Assembly: GCA_902770635.1 (NCBI GenBank)
Contig: CACXTX010000006.1
Span: forward strand, 1-62,899
Direction: 5' to 3'
DNA from: an uncultured Prevotellaceae bacterium
GTDB lineage: Bacteria; Bacteroidota; Bacteroidia; Bacteroidales; Bacteroidaceae
DNA length: 62,899 nucleotides
Positions 52,253-61,192 of the stretch are shown in pieces. The notes under the pieces were generated by a model. The model searched no databases and had not been told where the DNA came from. It saw only the letters and a program-made list of their open reading frames with translations. The position numbers were made by a program, and so were the translations under genes. Every line of letters begins with the position of its first letter. The first letter of the stretch is position 1.

Positions 52253-55144
52253 GTGAAAAAAGAGACGCTTCTTTTCGTACTGCTTTTCGCCATCGTTTTT
52301 GCGCTGGCGGATGTGCCCAGAATGCACTTTCCCCAAAAGGAAAGGGTAAGCGACTCGATTTCCGGAAAGCCACAGAAAAAAGACTCCCTGCTCACTGCTT
52401 CGCTGAAACGTGCCACGCAGAAGCTTGACACCCTTCAGTTGGATTCCCTGCAACGTGACTCCCTGTTGAAAAACGATACGTCCATGATGGACTCGTTGCA
52501 CAAAGCCATTTGGCTGCACAACAAGGCTGTTGACGATTCGTTGCGTGCCGACTCTATCAATCGTCAGCGCAAGAACGGTATTGATGCCCCTGTGCACTAT
52601 ACCGCTGCTGACTCGATGACCTACGAGGGCGCGACGGGCATTGCCCACCTTTATGGTAATGCTAACGTGAAATATGAGGATATGGACCTGCAGAGCGACC
52701 AGATATACATGTCGCTCGACTCCAGTCTGGTACATGCAACAGGTTCTCAGGATACTGCTGGTGTGAAGTTTGGAACCCCAGTCTTTAAGATGGGTAACGA
52801 TACCTATGAGACAGACACCATGGCCTTTAACTTCAAGACCAAGAAAGGTCTTATCCAGAATGTCTATACCGAGCAGGACGAGGGGTTCATGACATCAGAA
52901 CTGTCGAAACGTAACGCAGAAGGCGATATGTTCCTTTACCACGGACGCTATACCACGTGTGACGAGCCACATCCTGACTTCTATTTTGCCATGTCGCGCG
53001 CCAAGGTTCGTCCAGGCAAGAACGTGGTGTTCGGACCTGCCTATCTGGTAGTGGCTGACGTGCCCCTGCCTTTTGCCATTCCCTATGGTTTCTTCCCCTT
53101 TACCAAGAGTTATTCTTCCGGTTTCATCATGCCTACTTATGGTGACGAGACCTCTCGCGGCTTCTATCTGCGTGATGGTGGCTACTATTTTGCCATCAGC
53201 GACAAGATGGACTTGAAACTGATAGGTGAGATTTATACCAAGGGCTCATGGGGCCTTACTGCTTCCTCGAATTATAGGAAGCGTTATCGGTTCAGCGGCT
53301 CGTTCCTGGCCAGTTACCAGAATTCGGTGGATGGCGACAAGAACATGCCTGACTATTCGAAGACCACCAGTTTCAAGGTGCAGTGGAGCCATCGTCAGGA
53401 CCCCAAGGCCAATCCTTACAGTTCGTTGTCGGCCAGTGTGAACTTTGCCACGACGAGCTACGAAAAGAACAACCTGACGTCGATGTATAACCCACAGGCT
53501 ATGACGCAGTCCACACGTACCAGTTCTGTCTCTTGGAACACGGGTTTCTCCAGTTTGGGCATGACCCTTTCCATGACAACGAACCTGAACCAGAACATGC
53601 GTGACTCAACCATCGCGTTGACACTGCCTGACATGAACATCAACGTTTCCCGTTTCTATCCCTTCAAGCGTAAGCATGCAGCTGGTAAGGAACGGTGGTA
53701 TGAGAAGATTTCGATGAGCTATACGGGTAGATTCAGCAACTCCATCAATACCAAGGAAGACAAGCTGATGAAGTCGAGTTTCACCAAGGACTGGAAGAAC
53801 GGTATGCAACATACCATCCCCATTCAGGGTAACTTCACGCTTTTCAACTACCTGAGCTTGAACCCCTCGCTCTCTATCACAGACCGTATGTACACCCAGA
53901 AGTACAAGCGCTCGTGGGATGTGGAGAATCAGAAGGAGGTGGTTGATACCCTGCAAGGTTTCTTCAACAACTATAACTGGAGCTTCAGTCTTAGTGCCTC
54001 CACCAAGTTGTATGGCTTCTATGTGCCCAACAGGAAGTTGTTTGGCGAGAAGATACAGGCTGTGCGTCACGTCTTCACCCCTTCAGTCAGCTTTAACTAT
54101 GCCCCAGACTTCAGTGCGTCGCGCTATGGCTTCTGGGATGTCTATCAGAAGACAGACAAGGACGGCAACGTGACAATGGTGGAATACAACCAGTATCAGG
54201 GTACCATTTTTGGTGGACCGGGTAAGGGTAAGACGGGAAGCATCTCAATGGATATCTCCAACAATATCGAGATGAAGATCAAGTCGGACGACGACTCCAC
54301 AGGTTTCAAGAAAATCAGCATCATCGACGAGCTGGGAGCCTCGATGTCGTACAACATGGCTGCCGACGTCCGTCCTTGGAGTGACCTTTCTACACGTCTG
54401 CGCCTGAAACTGTCGAAGAGCTATACCTTCACGCTGAATGCGGTATTTGCCACCTATGCCTACGAGGCCGACTCCGTGGGTGCCACTCCTTATATAGGTA
54501 CTCGTACGGAGTATAGCTATGGACGCTTCGGACGTTTCCAGGGTATGTCGCAGAACCTGCACTACACGCTGGACAATAAGAAGGTGGCTAACTTCTTCAA
54601 ATGGCTTCGTGGCGAGAAGGTGAAGAAGGACGACAAGGGCAAGAACAACAAGAATAACGGCTATGATACGGGTGTGGACACCAACATCGACGATCAGATG
54701 GAGGCTGGTAAGCACGGTGCCCGTAAGGAGGACGCAGGTATGGCCGAAACCGACGATGACGGCTATATGGCCTTCAACGTGCCCTGGTCGCTGAGCATTG
54801 GCTATGGTATCACGATGCGTGAGAATACCTCCGGCAATTTCAACTACGACACGATGCGCTATCCTTATAAGTTCACACAAAATCTGAACTTCAGTGGTAA
54901 CATCCGTATCTCTGACGGATGGAACATCAACTTCTCGTCAGGCTATGACTTCGAGAGCAAGAAGATTTCCATGACGACGGCCTCACTCAGTCGCGACCTG
55001 CACTGTTTCAATATGTCGTGCTCCGTTGTGCTGGCACCTTACACCAGTTATAACTTCTCGTTCCGTTGTAATGCCGCTACCTTGACAGATGCGTTGAAGT
55101 ACGATAAACGCAGCTCGTATTCTAACGCCGTCCAGTGGTATTAA
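52253..55144 (+). CDS. lptD: LPS-assembly outer-membrane protein LptD-like
   Basis: The 963-residue protein inserts lipopolysaccharide into the outer membrane. A GTG start is needed to give the signal peptide (KKETLLFVLLFAIVFALA). A helical/coiled region (about 40-110, repeats of D-S-L) precedes the OstA-like N-terminal domain (YTAADSMTYEGATGIAHLYG, ANVKYEDMDLQSDQIYM), followed by a long barrel of ~26 strands (SSGFIMPTYGDETSRGFYLR). A low-complexity Lys/Asn/Asp insert (KKDDKGKNNKNNGYDTG) lies near residue 800. It ends DKRSSYSNAVQWY with an aromatic last residue, typical of barrels. Bacteroidetes LptD-type length. Confidence 0.9.
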   Translation: MKKETLLFVLLFAIVFALADVPRMHFPQKERVSDSISGKPQKKDSLLTASLKRATQKLDTLQLDSLQRDSLLKNDTSMMDSLHKAIWLHNKAVDDSLRADSINRQRKNGIDAPVHYTAADSMTYEGATGIAHLYGNANVKYEDMDLQSDQIYMSLDSSLVHATGSQDTAGVKFGTPVFKMGNDTYETDTMAFNFKTKKGLIQNVYTEQDEGFMTSELSKRNAEGDMFLYHGRYTTCDEPHPDFYFAMSRAKVRPGKNVVFGPAYLVVADVPLPFAIPYGFFPFTKSYSSGFIMPTYGDETSRGFYLRDGGYYFAISDKMDLKLIGEIYTKGSWGLTASSNYRKRYRFSGSFLASYQNSVDGDKNMPDYSKTTSFKVQWSHRQDPKANPYSSLSASVNFATTSYEKNNLTSMYNPQAMTQSTRTSSVSWNTGFSSLGMTLSMTTNLNQNMRDSTIALTLPDMNINVSRFYPFKRKHAAGKERWYEKISMSYTGRFSNSINTKEDKLMKSSFTKDWKNGMQHTIPIQGNFTLFNYLSLNPSLSITDRMYTQKYKRSWDVENQKEVVDTLQGFFNNYNWSFSLSASTKLYGFYVPNRKLFGEKIQAVRHVFTPSVSFNYAPDFSASRYGFWDVYQKTDKDGNVTMVEYNQYQGTIFGGPGKGKTGSISMDISNNIEMKIKSDDDSTGFKKISIIDELGASMSYNMAADVRPWSDLSTRLRLKLSKSYTFTLNAVFATYAYEADSVGATPYIGTRTEYSYGRFGRFQGMSQNLHYTLDNKKVANFFKWLRGEKVKKDDKGKNNKNNGYDTGVDTNIDDQMEAGKHGARKEDAGMAETDDDGYMAFNVPWSLSIGYGITMRENTSGNFNYDTMRYPYKFTQNLNFSGNIRISDGWNINFSSGYDFESKKISMTTASLSRDLHCFNMSCSVVLAPYTSYNFSFRCNAATLTDALKYDKRSSYSNAVQWY

Positions 55145-55152
55145 TTTTGCGT

Positions 55153-55173
55153 TTCACTAGGGCGAAGCCCGCT
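55153..55173. repeat. hairpin-bearing 21-bp repeat, copy 1
   Basis: TTCA then CTAGGGCGAAGCCCGCT; the core GGGC-GAA-GCCC forms a small hairpin. It ends on the last base of the stop codon of the antiporter gene (55173). The same 21 bases recur at 57452-57472. Confidence 0.9.
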
Positions 55174-57425
55174 CACTTAACCAGTGCTTGCAGCGCGGAA
55201 ACCTCGCCGACTATCCAGATGATGTCGCCTTCCTGGAAACGACGCTTGGGACTGAAGGGTGACAGGTTCTCTTTTCCTTCCTCCAGGCCCACCACCATAC
55301 AACTGTAGGTGTCGCGGATGCCACTCTCTTCCAGTGTCTTTCCGATGAAGGGACTGTCGGCGCCTATTATCAGCTGGCGCAATCTCATCTCGCGATTTTC
55401 CAGATGGGGGTCTTCGCCCACCACTTGTTCGTTGATGGCTTGTCCGAACTTGCCCAGCTGGTCGTCGCTGCCTATCACCTGCAATTTGTCGCCAGGGAAA
55501 ATAATGTAATTGCCGTCAGGAATGTTCAACCGATGGTTGGCACGCAGGATGCTGGTCACATGGACGCCATATTTCCGTCCAAGGTCCAGTTGGCGCAGGG
55601 TGCATCCCATCCATCGGGAGTTCATGGGAATATTGAAGTCGGCAATGTGAATATCACGGTCCAGCAGTCGGCCCTCATACAGAGGGCGCTTCTTGCCATG
55701 CACCTGAGCCTCAATCTCGCGCGAACGCAGGTTCAGGATAAAGAGCCGTTCCAGACGGATGCTCCTGTTCTTGATGGTACGCGAGAACACCATCATCAGC
55801 AAGGCCAGAATGCCAATGGTTATCATGATGGCATTCGAGAAGTGGGTGAGTCGGTTGCAGATATAGAAGATGAAGGCTACTGCTATGACACCACGCACCA
55901 GGATGGTGAACAGCAAGGGCAGGCGGTTGCGGTTGCTTTCAGCCCACAAGGTTTTGAACTCCAGGCTACGATTCTTCTTCATCACCATCGCACGGAGGAA
56001 CGGTGCGATAAGCAGGATGGTCACCACGCCCGTGATGGCGTTGGCATACCCTTCCAGGTCCGGGCCTGGCAACAGCTGATGCATGAAAGGACGTGCAAAG
56101 GTAAACATGATGGCAATGGTGGCCGAGGTGAGGATGGAGTACACCAGCGTGTTAACCCCCATCTGCATCAGTATCTTCTTCCAGTTACTCTGCTCGTTGG
56201 TGTTGGGCTGGCTCATGCTCAGGTGGTTCAGCATCTTGATTATCTTGTTGGGCAAGTGCTTCTCCAGATGCGTATAGGCAGGGGTGGAGAGTCTGATCAT
56301 GTAGGGAGTCAGGAACGTCGTGATGACGGAAACAGCCACCACCACAGGATAGAGGTAGTCGCTGATAACGCCTAACGACAAGCCCAGCGAGGCGATGATA
56401 AACGAGAACTCACCAATCTGAGCCATTGAGAATCCGCAACGCATGGCTGACTTCAGCGACTCGCCACCCAGCATGAACGACAGGCTTCCGAAGATGCTCT
56501 GTCCTATCAGGATGGTCAGTACCAGCGCCATGATGGGGAAAGCATATTCCACCAAGATGTCCAGATCCACCAGCATACCTACTGATACGAAGAAGATGGC
56601 ACCAAACAGGTTCTTGACAGGCTCCACCAGCTTCTCGATACGCTCGGCCTCTACCGTCTCAGCCAAGATGCTACCCATGATAAAGGCACCAAAGGCCGAC
56701 GAGAATCCCACCTTGGTAGAGAACACGGCCATTGCACAGCACATGCCCAAGGCTACCACCAGCATGACCTCGTCGTTAATCAGCTTGCGCACCCTGCGCA
56801 GGAACAGCGGGATGGCAAAGATGCCCACCACCAGCCATAGCACCAGAAAGAAGCCTATCTTCATCACCGAACCCAGCATCTGCCCTCCGTCGGGGTTGTT
56901 GCCCGAGGCTATGGCACTCAGCATCACCATCATGACGATGGCCAGGATGTCCTCCAGAATCAGTACCGACATCACCATCCCTGCAAATTGCTGTTGGCGC
57001 AGTCCTAAGTCGTCAAAGGCCTTATAGATAATGGTGGTTGACGACATGGCCAACATACCACCCAGAAAGATGCAGTCCATCTTGGGCCAGTTGAACAACT
57101 GTCCCACCAGTACGCCCAGCATCGACATACAGAAAATGATGGTAATCGTCGATATAATGGGCGAGGCACCCATTTTCAGAATCTTCTTGAACGAGAAGTC
57201 CAGACCCAGCGAGAACAGTAGGAACATCACGCCGATGTCTGCCCACAGATGGATGTCCTCGGTGTCAGCCACACTGGCCGTCAGTGGCATGTGGGGCGAT
57301 ACCAGGAAGCCGGCAACAATGTAGCCCAGCACCAGCGGTTGTTTCAGTCGTTTGAAAATCAGCGTCACGACACCGGCCACCACCAGCATCAACGCCAAGT
57401 CTTGTATCATCGTGGGTATTCCCAT
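55173..57425 (-). CDS. CPA2-family cation:proton antiporter with TrkA-C domains
   Basis: A 750-residue exchanger. The N-terminal ~400 residues form the CPA2 membrane domain (LGYIVAGFLVSPHMP, LFSLGLDFSFKKIL, MSSTTIIYKAFDD, LILEDILAIVMMVM, AQIGEFSFIIASLG). A second set of membrane helices follows (about 430-560), and a cytoplasmic C-terminus carries two RCK_C/TrkA-C-like domains (IPDGNYIIFPGDKLQVIGSD; IGKTLEESGIRDTYSCMVVG, then FQEGDIIWIVG). It is likely a K+ or Na+/H+ antiporter with ligand control. Its stop overlaps a repeat, and a heptamer array lies just upstream of the ATG. Confidence 0.9.
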   Translation of the reverse strand: MGIPTMIQDLALMLVVAGVVTLIFKRLKQPLVLGYIVAGFLVSPHMPLTASVADTEDIHLWADIGVMFLLFSLGLDFSFKKILKMGASPIISTITIIFCMSMLGVLVGQLFNWPKMDCIFLGGMLAMSSTTIIYKAFDDLGLRQQQFAGMVMSVLILEDILAIVMMVMLSAIASGNNPDGGQMLGSVMKIGFFLVLWLVVGIFAIPLFLRRVRKLINDEVMLVVALGMCCAMAVFSTKVGFSSAFGAFIMGSILAETVEAERIEKLVEPVKNLFGAIFFVSVGMLVDLDILVEYAFPIMALVLTILIGQSIFGSLSFMLGGESLKSAMRCGFSMAQIGEFSFIIASLGLSLGVISDYLYPVVVAVSVITTFLTPYMIRLSTPAYTHLEKHLPNKIIKMLNHLSMSQPNTNEQSNWKKILMQMGVNTLVYSILTSATIAIMFTFARPFMHQLLPGPDLEGYANAITGVVTILLIAPFLRAMVMKKNRSLEFKTLWAESNRNRLPLLFTILVRGVIAVAFIFYICNRLTHFSNAIMITIGILALLMMVFSRTIKNRSIRLERLFILNLRSREIEAQVHGKKRPLYEGRLLDRDIHIADFNIPMNSRWMGCTLRQLDLGRKYGVHVTSILRANHRLNIPDGNYIIFPGDKLQVIGSDDQLGKFGQAINEQVVGEDPHLENREMRLRQLIIGADSPFIGKTLEESGIRDTYSCMVVGLEEGKENLSPFSPKRRFQEGDIIWIVGEVSALQALVK

Positions 57426-57433
57426 CTTCTCTA

Positions 57434-57461
57434 ATTACTCACTATTCACTATTCACTAGGG
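57434..57461. repeat. heptamer array E between pepT and the second antiporter
   Basis: Four 7-bp units (ATTACTC, ACTATTC twice, ACTAGGG) lie 8 bp upstream of the antiporter ATG. The last unit runs into the second copy of the hairpin repeat. Confidence 0.8.
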
Positions 57462-57472
57462 CGAAGCCCGCT
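57452..57472. repeat. hairpin-bearing 21-bp repeat, copy 2
   Basis: Identical to 55153-55173 over 21 bases, and again overlaps a stop codon: the pepT TAG is at 57471-57473. The core hairpin is GGGC-GAA-GCCC. Confidence 0.9.
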
Positions 57473-58694
57473 AATCGTTGTACCCCGCCGTTAGCTCGCA
57501 AATCTTCACCACCACCTGCATGGCCTTCTCCATCGACTGGATAGGCACAAACTCGTAAGGTCCGTGGAAGTTGATGCCGCCAGCGAAGATGTTGGGGCAG
57601 GGCAGACCCTTGAACGACAGCTGGGCACCGTCCGTACCACCGCGTATGGGTTTCACCTTCGGGCTGATGCCCACCTCCTGCATGGCTTTCAGCACCAGGT
57701 CGATGACGTGCATCTGTGGGTCTATCTTCTCCTTCATATTATAGTATTGGTCGCTGACCACCGCTTCTACCGTGCCCTCGCCGTATTTCTCATTCATGCG
57801 GTCGGCACACTGGCTGACGAATCGCTTGCGGTCCTCGAACTTGTTGCGGTCGTGGTCGCGGATAATGTACGACAGCTTGGCCTGCTCAATGTTCGACGTG
57901 ATACCCAGCAGGTGGTAGAAGCCCTGATAGCCCTCTGTCGTCTCGGGAGTCTCGTTCTCAGGCAACATTTTTGCAAACTCGGCAGCCAGTGCGTTGGCAT
58001 TCACCATCTTGCCCTTGGCATAGCCAGGATGCACACTCACACCCTTGATGGTAATCTTGGCAGAGGCAGCATTGAAGTTCTCAAACTCCAGCTCGCCCAC
58101 ATCGCCACCGTCCATCGTATAGGCCCATTCGCAACCGAACTTCTCTACGTCAAAGTGGTGGGCGCCCATGCCAATCTCCTCGTCGGGGTTGAAGGCAATG
58201 CGAATCTTGCCATGCTTGATTTCCTTGTGCTCTTGCAGATACACCATCGCCTGCACAATTTCGGCAATGCCTGCCTTGTCGTCGGCACCCAGCAGTGTCG
58301 TTCCGTCCGTCACAATCAGGTCTTCGCCCACATGTTGCAACAGTTCAGGAAACTTCTTCGGACTCGAAACGATGCCCTCGCTCAGAAGAATGTCGCTTCC
58401 GTCGTAGTTGCGTACTATCTGTGGCTTGATGTCGGCACCCGAGCAGTCAGGACTCGTATCGTAGTGCGAGATGAAGCCGATGGTCGGAATGTTCTCTTTC
58501 GTATTCGCCTTCAGCGTGGCGTAGATGTAACCCTTGTCGTCCATCTCCACATCGTCCAGTCCCTCACGTTCCAGCTCCTTCTTCAGGTATTCCGCGAAAA
58601 TCAGTTGTTTACTGGTACTTGGCACCGTCTGGCTGTCCTCAGCCGACTGTGTATCGAACTTGGTGTAGTTCAAAAATCTTTCAGTAATATCCAT
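57471..58694 (-). CDS. pepT: peptidase T (tripeptide aminopeptidase)
   Basis: The 407-residue cytoplasmic M20B metallopeptidase removes the N-terminal residue from tripeptides. Two zinc sites are visible: [13 protein letters not shown] (His, Asp), [15 protein letters not shown] (bridging Asp), [15 protein letters not shown] (Glu pair), [12 protein letters not shown] (Asp) and [13 protein letters not shown] (final His). The dimerisation domain contains [16 protein letters not shown]. Length equals that of typical PepT. It is divergent from the racemase-like gene over a palindromic promoter region, and its stop overlaps a repeat. Confidence 0.95.
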   Translation of the reverse strand: MDITERFLNYTKFDTQSAEDSQTVPSTSKQLIFAEYLKKELEREGLDDVEMDDKGYIYATLKANTKENIPTIGFISHYDTSPDCSGADIKPQIVRNYDGSDILLSEGIVSSPKKFPELLQHVGEDLIVTDGTTLLGADDKAGIAEIVQAMVYLQEHKEIKHGKIRIAFNPDEEIGMGAHHFDVEKFGCEWAYTMDGGDVGELEFENFNAASAKITIKGVSVHPGYAKGKMVNANALAAEFAKMLPENETPETTEGYQGFYHLLGITSNIEQAKLSYIIRDHDRNKFEDRKRFVSQCADRMNEKYGEGTVEAVVSDQYYNMKEKIDPQMHVIDLVLKAMQEVGISPKVKPIRGGTDGAQLSFKGLPCPNIFAGGINFHGPYEFVPIQSMEKAMQVVVKICELTAGYND

Positions 58695-58745
58695 AATCTT
58701 TTTCGTATTTTTTTGCCGAGACGAAGTAATTTCGCCATTTCAATG

Positions 58746-58776
58746 GCAAAGTTACGAAAAAAAATCGTAACTTTGC
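58746..58776. promoter_or_regulatory. palindromic divergent promoter of pepT and the racemase-like gene
   Basis: GCAAAGTTACGA (58746-58757), seven A, then TCGTAACTTTGC (58765-58776): a perfect 12-bp inverted repeat. Each arm contains a -7 box TAACTTTG, at 58747-58754 on the minus strand (pepT) and 58768-58775 on the plus strand (racemase). Neither side has a TTTG at the -33 distance. Confidence 0.7.
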
Positions 58777-58807
58777 ACAAACTATCGACTAAAACAATTA
58801 AAAAACA

Positions 58808-59470
58808 ATGAAAAACGTAATTTGTGTACACACGGCCATGGCTCTGGTGGAGCCACTGACCAAGACTTTTGCAGAATTGCTGCCCGAAGTGAATGTCAAC
58901 CACATTGCCGACTCGTCGCTTATCAAGGAGGTGATAGCCAACAACCAGGTGACGCCTGCCGTTCGCCGTCGTTTGCTGTCGTACTACAATGCCGCTGCCG
59001 ATGCTGGAGCCGACGTGGTGTTCAACACGTGTTCTAGTGTGGGCGACGTGGCAGACTATGGCAATATCTACTGTCGCATCCCCGTGTTCCGTATCGACCA
59101 GCCCATGGCTGCCGAGGCCGTCCAGAACTACGACCGCATAGGCGTCATCTCCACCTTGCCCACCACGTTGGACCCCACCTGCCGACTGTTGCAGAACGAG
59201 GCCCGAAAGGCTGGTCGTGATGTCGTGCTGGTAGAAGGACTGGCTGACGGAGCCTTTGCCGCCGGACAGAGTGGCGACGGTGAGACCCACGACCGACTGA
59301 TTGCCGAGGCCGCCCAGCGCATAGCCTCGCAGGTCGATATGTTCGTGCTGGCACAGGGCTCTATGGCACGCATGGAGCAGCGCCTCTCCGAACTGACGGG
59401 CAAGCCGGTGCTCTCCAGTCCCGTTCTGGGCGTGAAAGGTCTGCGTAAGTTCTTGGGAATTGACAATTGA
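58808..59470 (+). CDS. aspartate/glutamate racemase-family protein
   Basis: A 220-residue protein of the Asp/Glu/hydantoin racemase superfamily. It has CVHTAMALVEPLTKTF at the start, the Cys-containing VVFNTCSSVGD near residue 77 (first catalytic Cys position), IGVISTLPTTLDPTCRLL, and DMFVLAQGSMARM where the second conserved motif lies. There the usual second Cys is replaced by Gln-Gly-Ser, so racemisation is uncertain; hydantoin-racemase-like or another function is possible. The last residues (IDN) and stop are made by heptamer array F, so the original C-terminus may have been changed. The MFS gene follows. Confidence 0.75.
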   Translation: MKNVICVHTAMALVEPLTKTFAELLPEVNVNHIADSSLIKEVIANNQVTPAVRRRLLSYYNAAADAGADVVFNTCSSVGDVADYGNIYCRIPVFRIDQPMAAEAVQNYDRIGVISTLPTTLDPTCRLLQNEARKAGRDVVLVEGLADGAFAAGQSGDGETHDRLIAEAAQRIASQVDMFVLAQGSMARMEQRLSELTGKPVLSSPVLGVKGLRKFLGIDN

Positions 59471-59507
59471 GAATTGACAATTGAGAATTGAGAATTGACA
59501 ATTAGAT
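59459..59507. repeat. heptamer array F between the racemase-like and MFS genes
   Basis: Seven 7-bp units alternating ATTGACA and ATTGAGA and ending ATTAGAT. They contain the stop codon of the racemase-like gene (59468-59470), and the final unit supplies the AT of the MFS start codon at 59506. Confidence 0.88.
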
Positions 59508-60753
59508 GAAGCGTAAGAACATCATCCTGACCATGCTCGTCATTCTGGGCATGGTTACCTTCCTCGACCGTATCAACATCAGTGTGGCAGGGTCGAGCAT
59601 CATGCACGACCTCAACCTGTCGCCCTCCGAGTGGGGATGGGTGCAGAGTGCTTTCATCCTGTCCTATGGTTTGATGCAGATTCCCATGGGAGCCCTTGGT
59701 GACCGCTTCGGCCATCGTAAGATACTGGCTGCCATCGTGTTGTGGTGGTCCGCCTTCACCGCCTTCACAGGCTTGGCTGGTGGACTGGCCTCGCTGCTGG
59801 TCATCCGCTTCATGTTCGGCATTGGCGAGGCAGGCTCGTCACCCTGCTCGACGGGAGTCATCAGCCGTTGGTTCGAGAAGGGCGAGGTAGGCAAGGCCCA
59901 GGGCTATGTGTGGGCAGCCTCACGCATGGGTGGAGCACTGACGCCCTTTGTCGTCATCCCCGTCATGATGTGGGTAGGGTGGCGCTCCGCATTCTATCTC
60001 TTAGGAGCGCTGGGCATCGTCTGGGCGGTTGTTTGGTATTGGTATTATAGACCCACCCCCCAGCCCCTCCCTGTGAGTGAGGGGAGTAGTTGCCCTGAGA
60101 AAGAAGAATCGGTGCTGAAACCATCTGCACCCCTCCATACAGGGAGGGGATGGGGGTGGGTCTCTTCCCTTAACTTCTGGCTCATCTGCGGCATGTATTT
60201 CTTCTATGCCTTCGGCTCGTGGTTCTTCTTCTCGTGGTTCCCCACGTTTATGGAGCTGGGGCGCGGCTTCGACAAGACCGAGCTGACCTACGCCGTCGCC
60301 GTGCCTTTCATCATGAGTATGATAGGAAACATTGCCGGTGGGCACCTGACCGACAGGCTCTCCAACCGCTATGGCATCAAGGTAGGCCGTAAGGCGCTGG
60401 GCTCCACGTCGCTCGCCGTGTCAGCCGTCTGCATGTTCCTCGCCGCCTTCATTCCGGGCAAGATGGCCGTCTTCGTATTCCTCTCGCTCTGTTTCGGCAT
60501 CTTCGACCTCATGCTACCCTCTGCCTGGGCCCTGTGCATCGACCTCGGCAAGCGTCATGCCGGCACCATCAGCGGTGCCATGAATACCGCTGGCAACATC
60601 GGCGGCTTCTGTTGTGGCATCCTTTTCGGCGAACTCGTCCAGCAGTCGGGCAACTACAATTTGCCCCTCTATATGATAGCCGTCATGCTCATCATTAGCG
60701 CCGTACTCTTCGCCTTCATCAATCCGGAGAAGCCTATTATAAAAGAGGAGTAA
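59506..60753 (+). CDS. MFS transporter (anion:cation symporter-like) with an in-frame repeat insertion
   Basis: A 415-residue permease with 12 membrane segments. The first half has RINISVAGSSIMHDLNLSPS, GALGDRFGHRKILAAI (family loop) and MFGIGEAGSSPCSTG, matching the ACS (anion:cation symporter) group that carries organic acids such as hexuronates. The loop between helices 6 and 7 (about residues 182-219, starting RPTPQPLPVSEGSS) is encoded by a 115-bp inverted-repeat element at 60049-60163. The second half resumes at SSLNFWLICGMYFFYAFGSW. Its 3' end overlaps the converging M15 peptidase gene by 17 bp. Confidence 0.87.
   Translation: MKRKNIILTMLVILGMVTFLDRINISVAGSSIMHDLNLSPSEWGWVQSAFILSYGLMQIPMGALGDRFGHRKILAAIVLWWSAFTAFTGLAGGLASLLVIRFMFGIGEAGSSPCSTGVISRWFEKGEVGKAQGYVWAASRMGGALTPFVVIPVMMWVGWRSAFYLLGALGIVWAVVWYWYYRPTPQPLPVSEGSSCPEKEESVLKPSAPLHTGRGWGWVSSLNFWLICGMYFFYAFGSWFFFSWFPTFMELGRGFDKTELTYAVAVPFIMSMIGNIAGGHLTDRLSNRYGIKVGRKALGSTSLAVSAVCMFLAAFIPGKMAVFVFLSLCFGIFDLMLPSAWALCIDLGKRHAGTISGAMNTAGNIGGFCCGILFGELVQQSGNYNLPLYMIAVMLIISAVLFAFINPEKPIIKEE
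60049..60163. repeat. palindromic repeat element inside the MFS gene
   Basis: The left end AGACCCACCCCCCAGCCCCT (60049 onward, to 60073) and the right end (60140-60163, ending GGGGGTGGGTCT) are near-perfect inverted repeats of 24-25 bp around a ~66-bp centre. G/C strand bias and the Pro/Ser-rich translation differ sharply from the surrounding gene. Confidence 0.85.
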
Positions 60754-61192
60754 GCGACGTGCGCCTTCGGTTCCCCGAAGGTCTCACCGCAAAGTGGATC
60801 CAGACAACGCTGCGTCTCTGTTCTATCAGCAGTTCGTCGTAGTCCTCACGGCTCAGGTCGCTGATGTCGAGTAGGATAGCGGCGTACCGCAACGCCTGTT
60901 CCATCCCGATACAACGGATATCCACCGCGCACCCCGTCAGGTGGTTCGACGTAGGCACTCCACCAACCGCCTTGTTGACCTCGGAGCTTCTGAACCCCGA
61001 GTTGATGATAATCGGGTCGTCACCATCGCCGTACAGGTCGTTCCATCGCCTGCGTAGGCGCTCCAGCCATCGGCACACCCTACGAAGGTTCTCTACTTGT
61101 GCCTCAGATGGCACGTTCTCTATTCTCGTATTTGTTTTGCAAAGCTCAGCGAGACTGAAATGCTCGCTGAGCATTGTTTCCTTATTCATCAT
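60737..61192 (-). CDS. M15-family D-Ala-D-Ala carboxypeptidase-like peptidase
   Basis: A zinc peptidase of about 151 residues related to phage/mobile-element M15A enzymes that cut peptidoglycan cross-links. Zinc-binding residues are visible in SNHLTGCAVDIRC (His, Asp) and VVWIHFAV (His), and INSGFRSSEVNKAVGG is the substrate-site segment. The start is one of two adjacent ATGs (61192 or 61189), overlapping the upstream gene by about 8-11 bp, so the two are co-expressed. No signal peptide. It converges with and overlaps the MFS gene. Confidence 0.82.
   Translation of the reverse strand: MMNKETMLSEHFSLAELCKTNTRIENVPSEAQVENLRRVCRWLERLRRRWNDLYGDGDDPIIINSGFRSSEVNKAVGGVPTSNHLTGCAVDIRCIGMEQALRYAAILLDISDLSREDYDELLIEQRRSVVWIHFAVRPSGNRRRTSLTPLL

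Noticed and set aside
60049-60163. Frameshift or pseudogenisation of the MFS gene by the inserted repeat
   Set aside because: The frame continues without a stop and all 12 membrane segments with family motifs are present on both sides.
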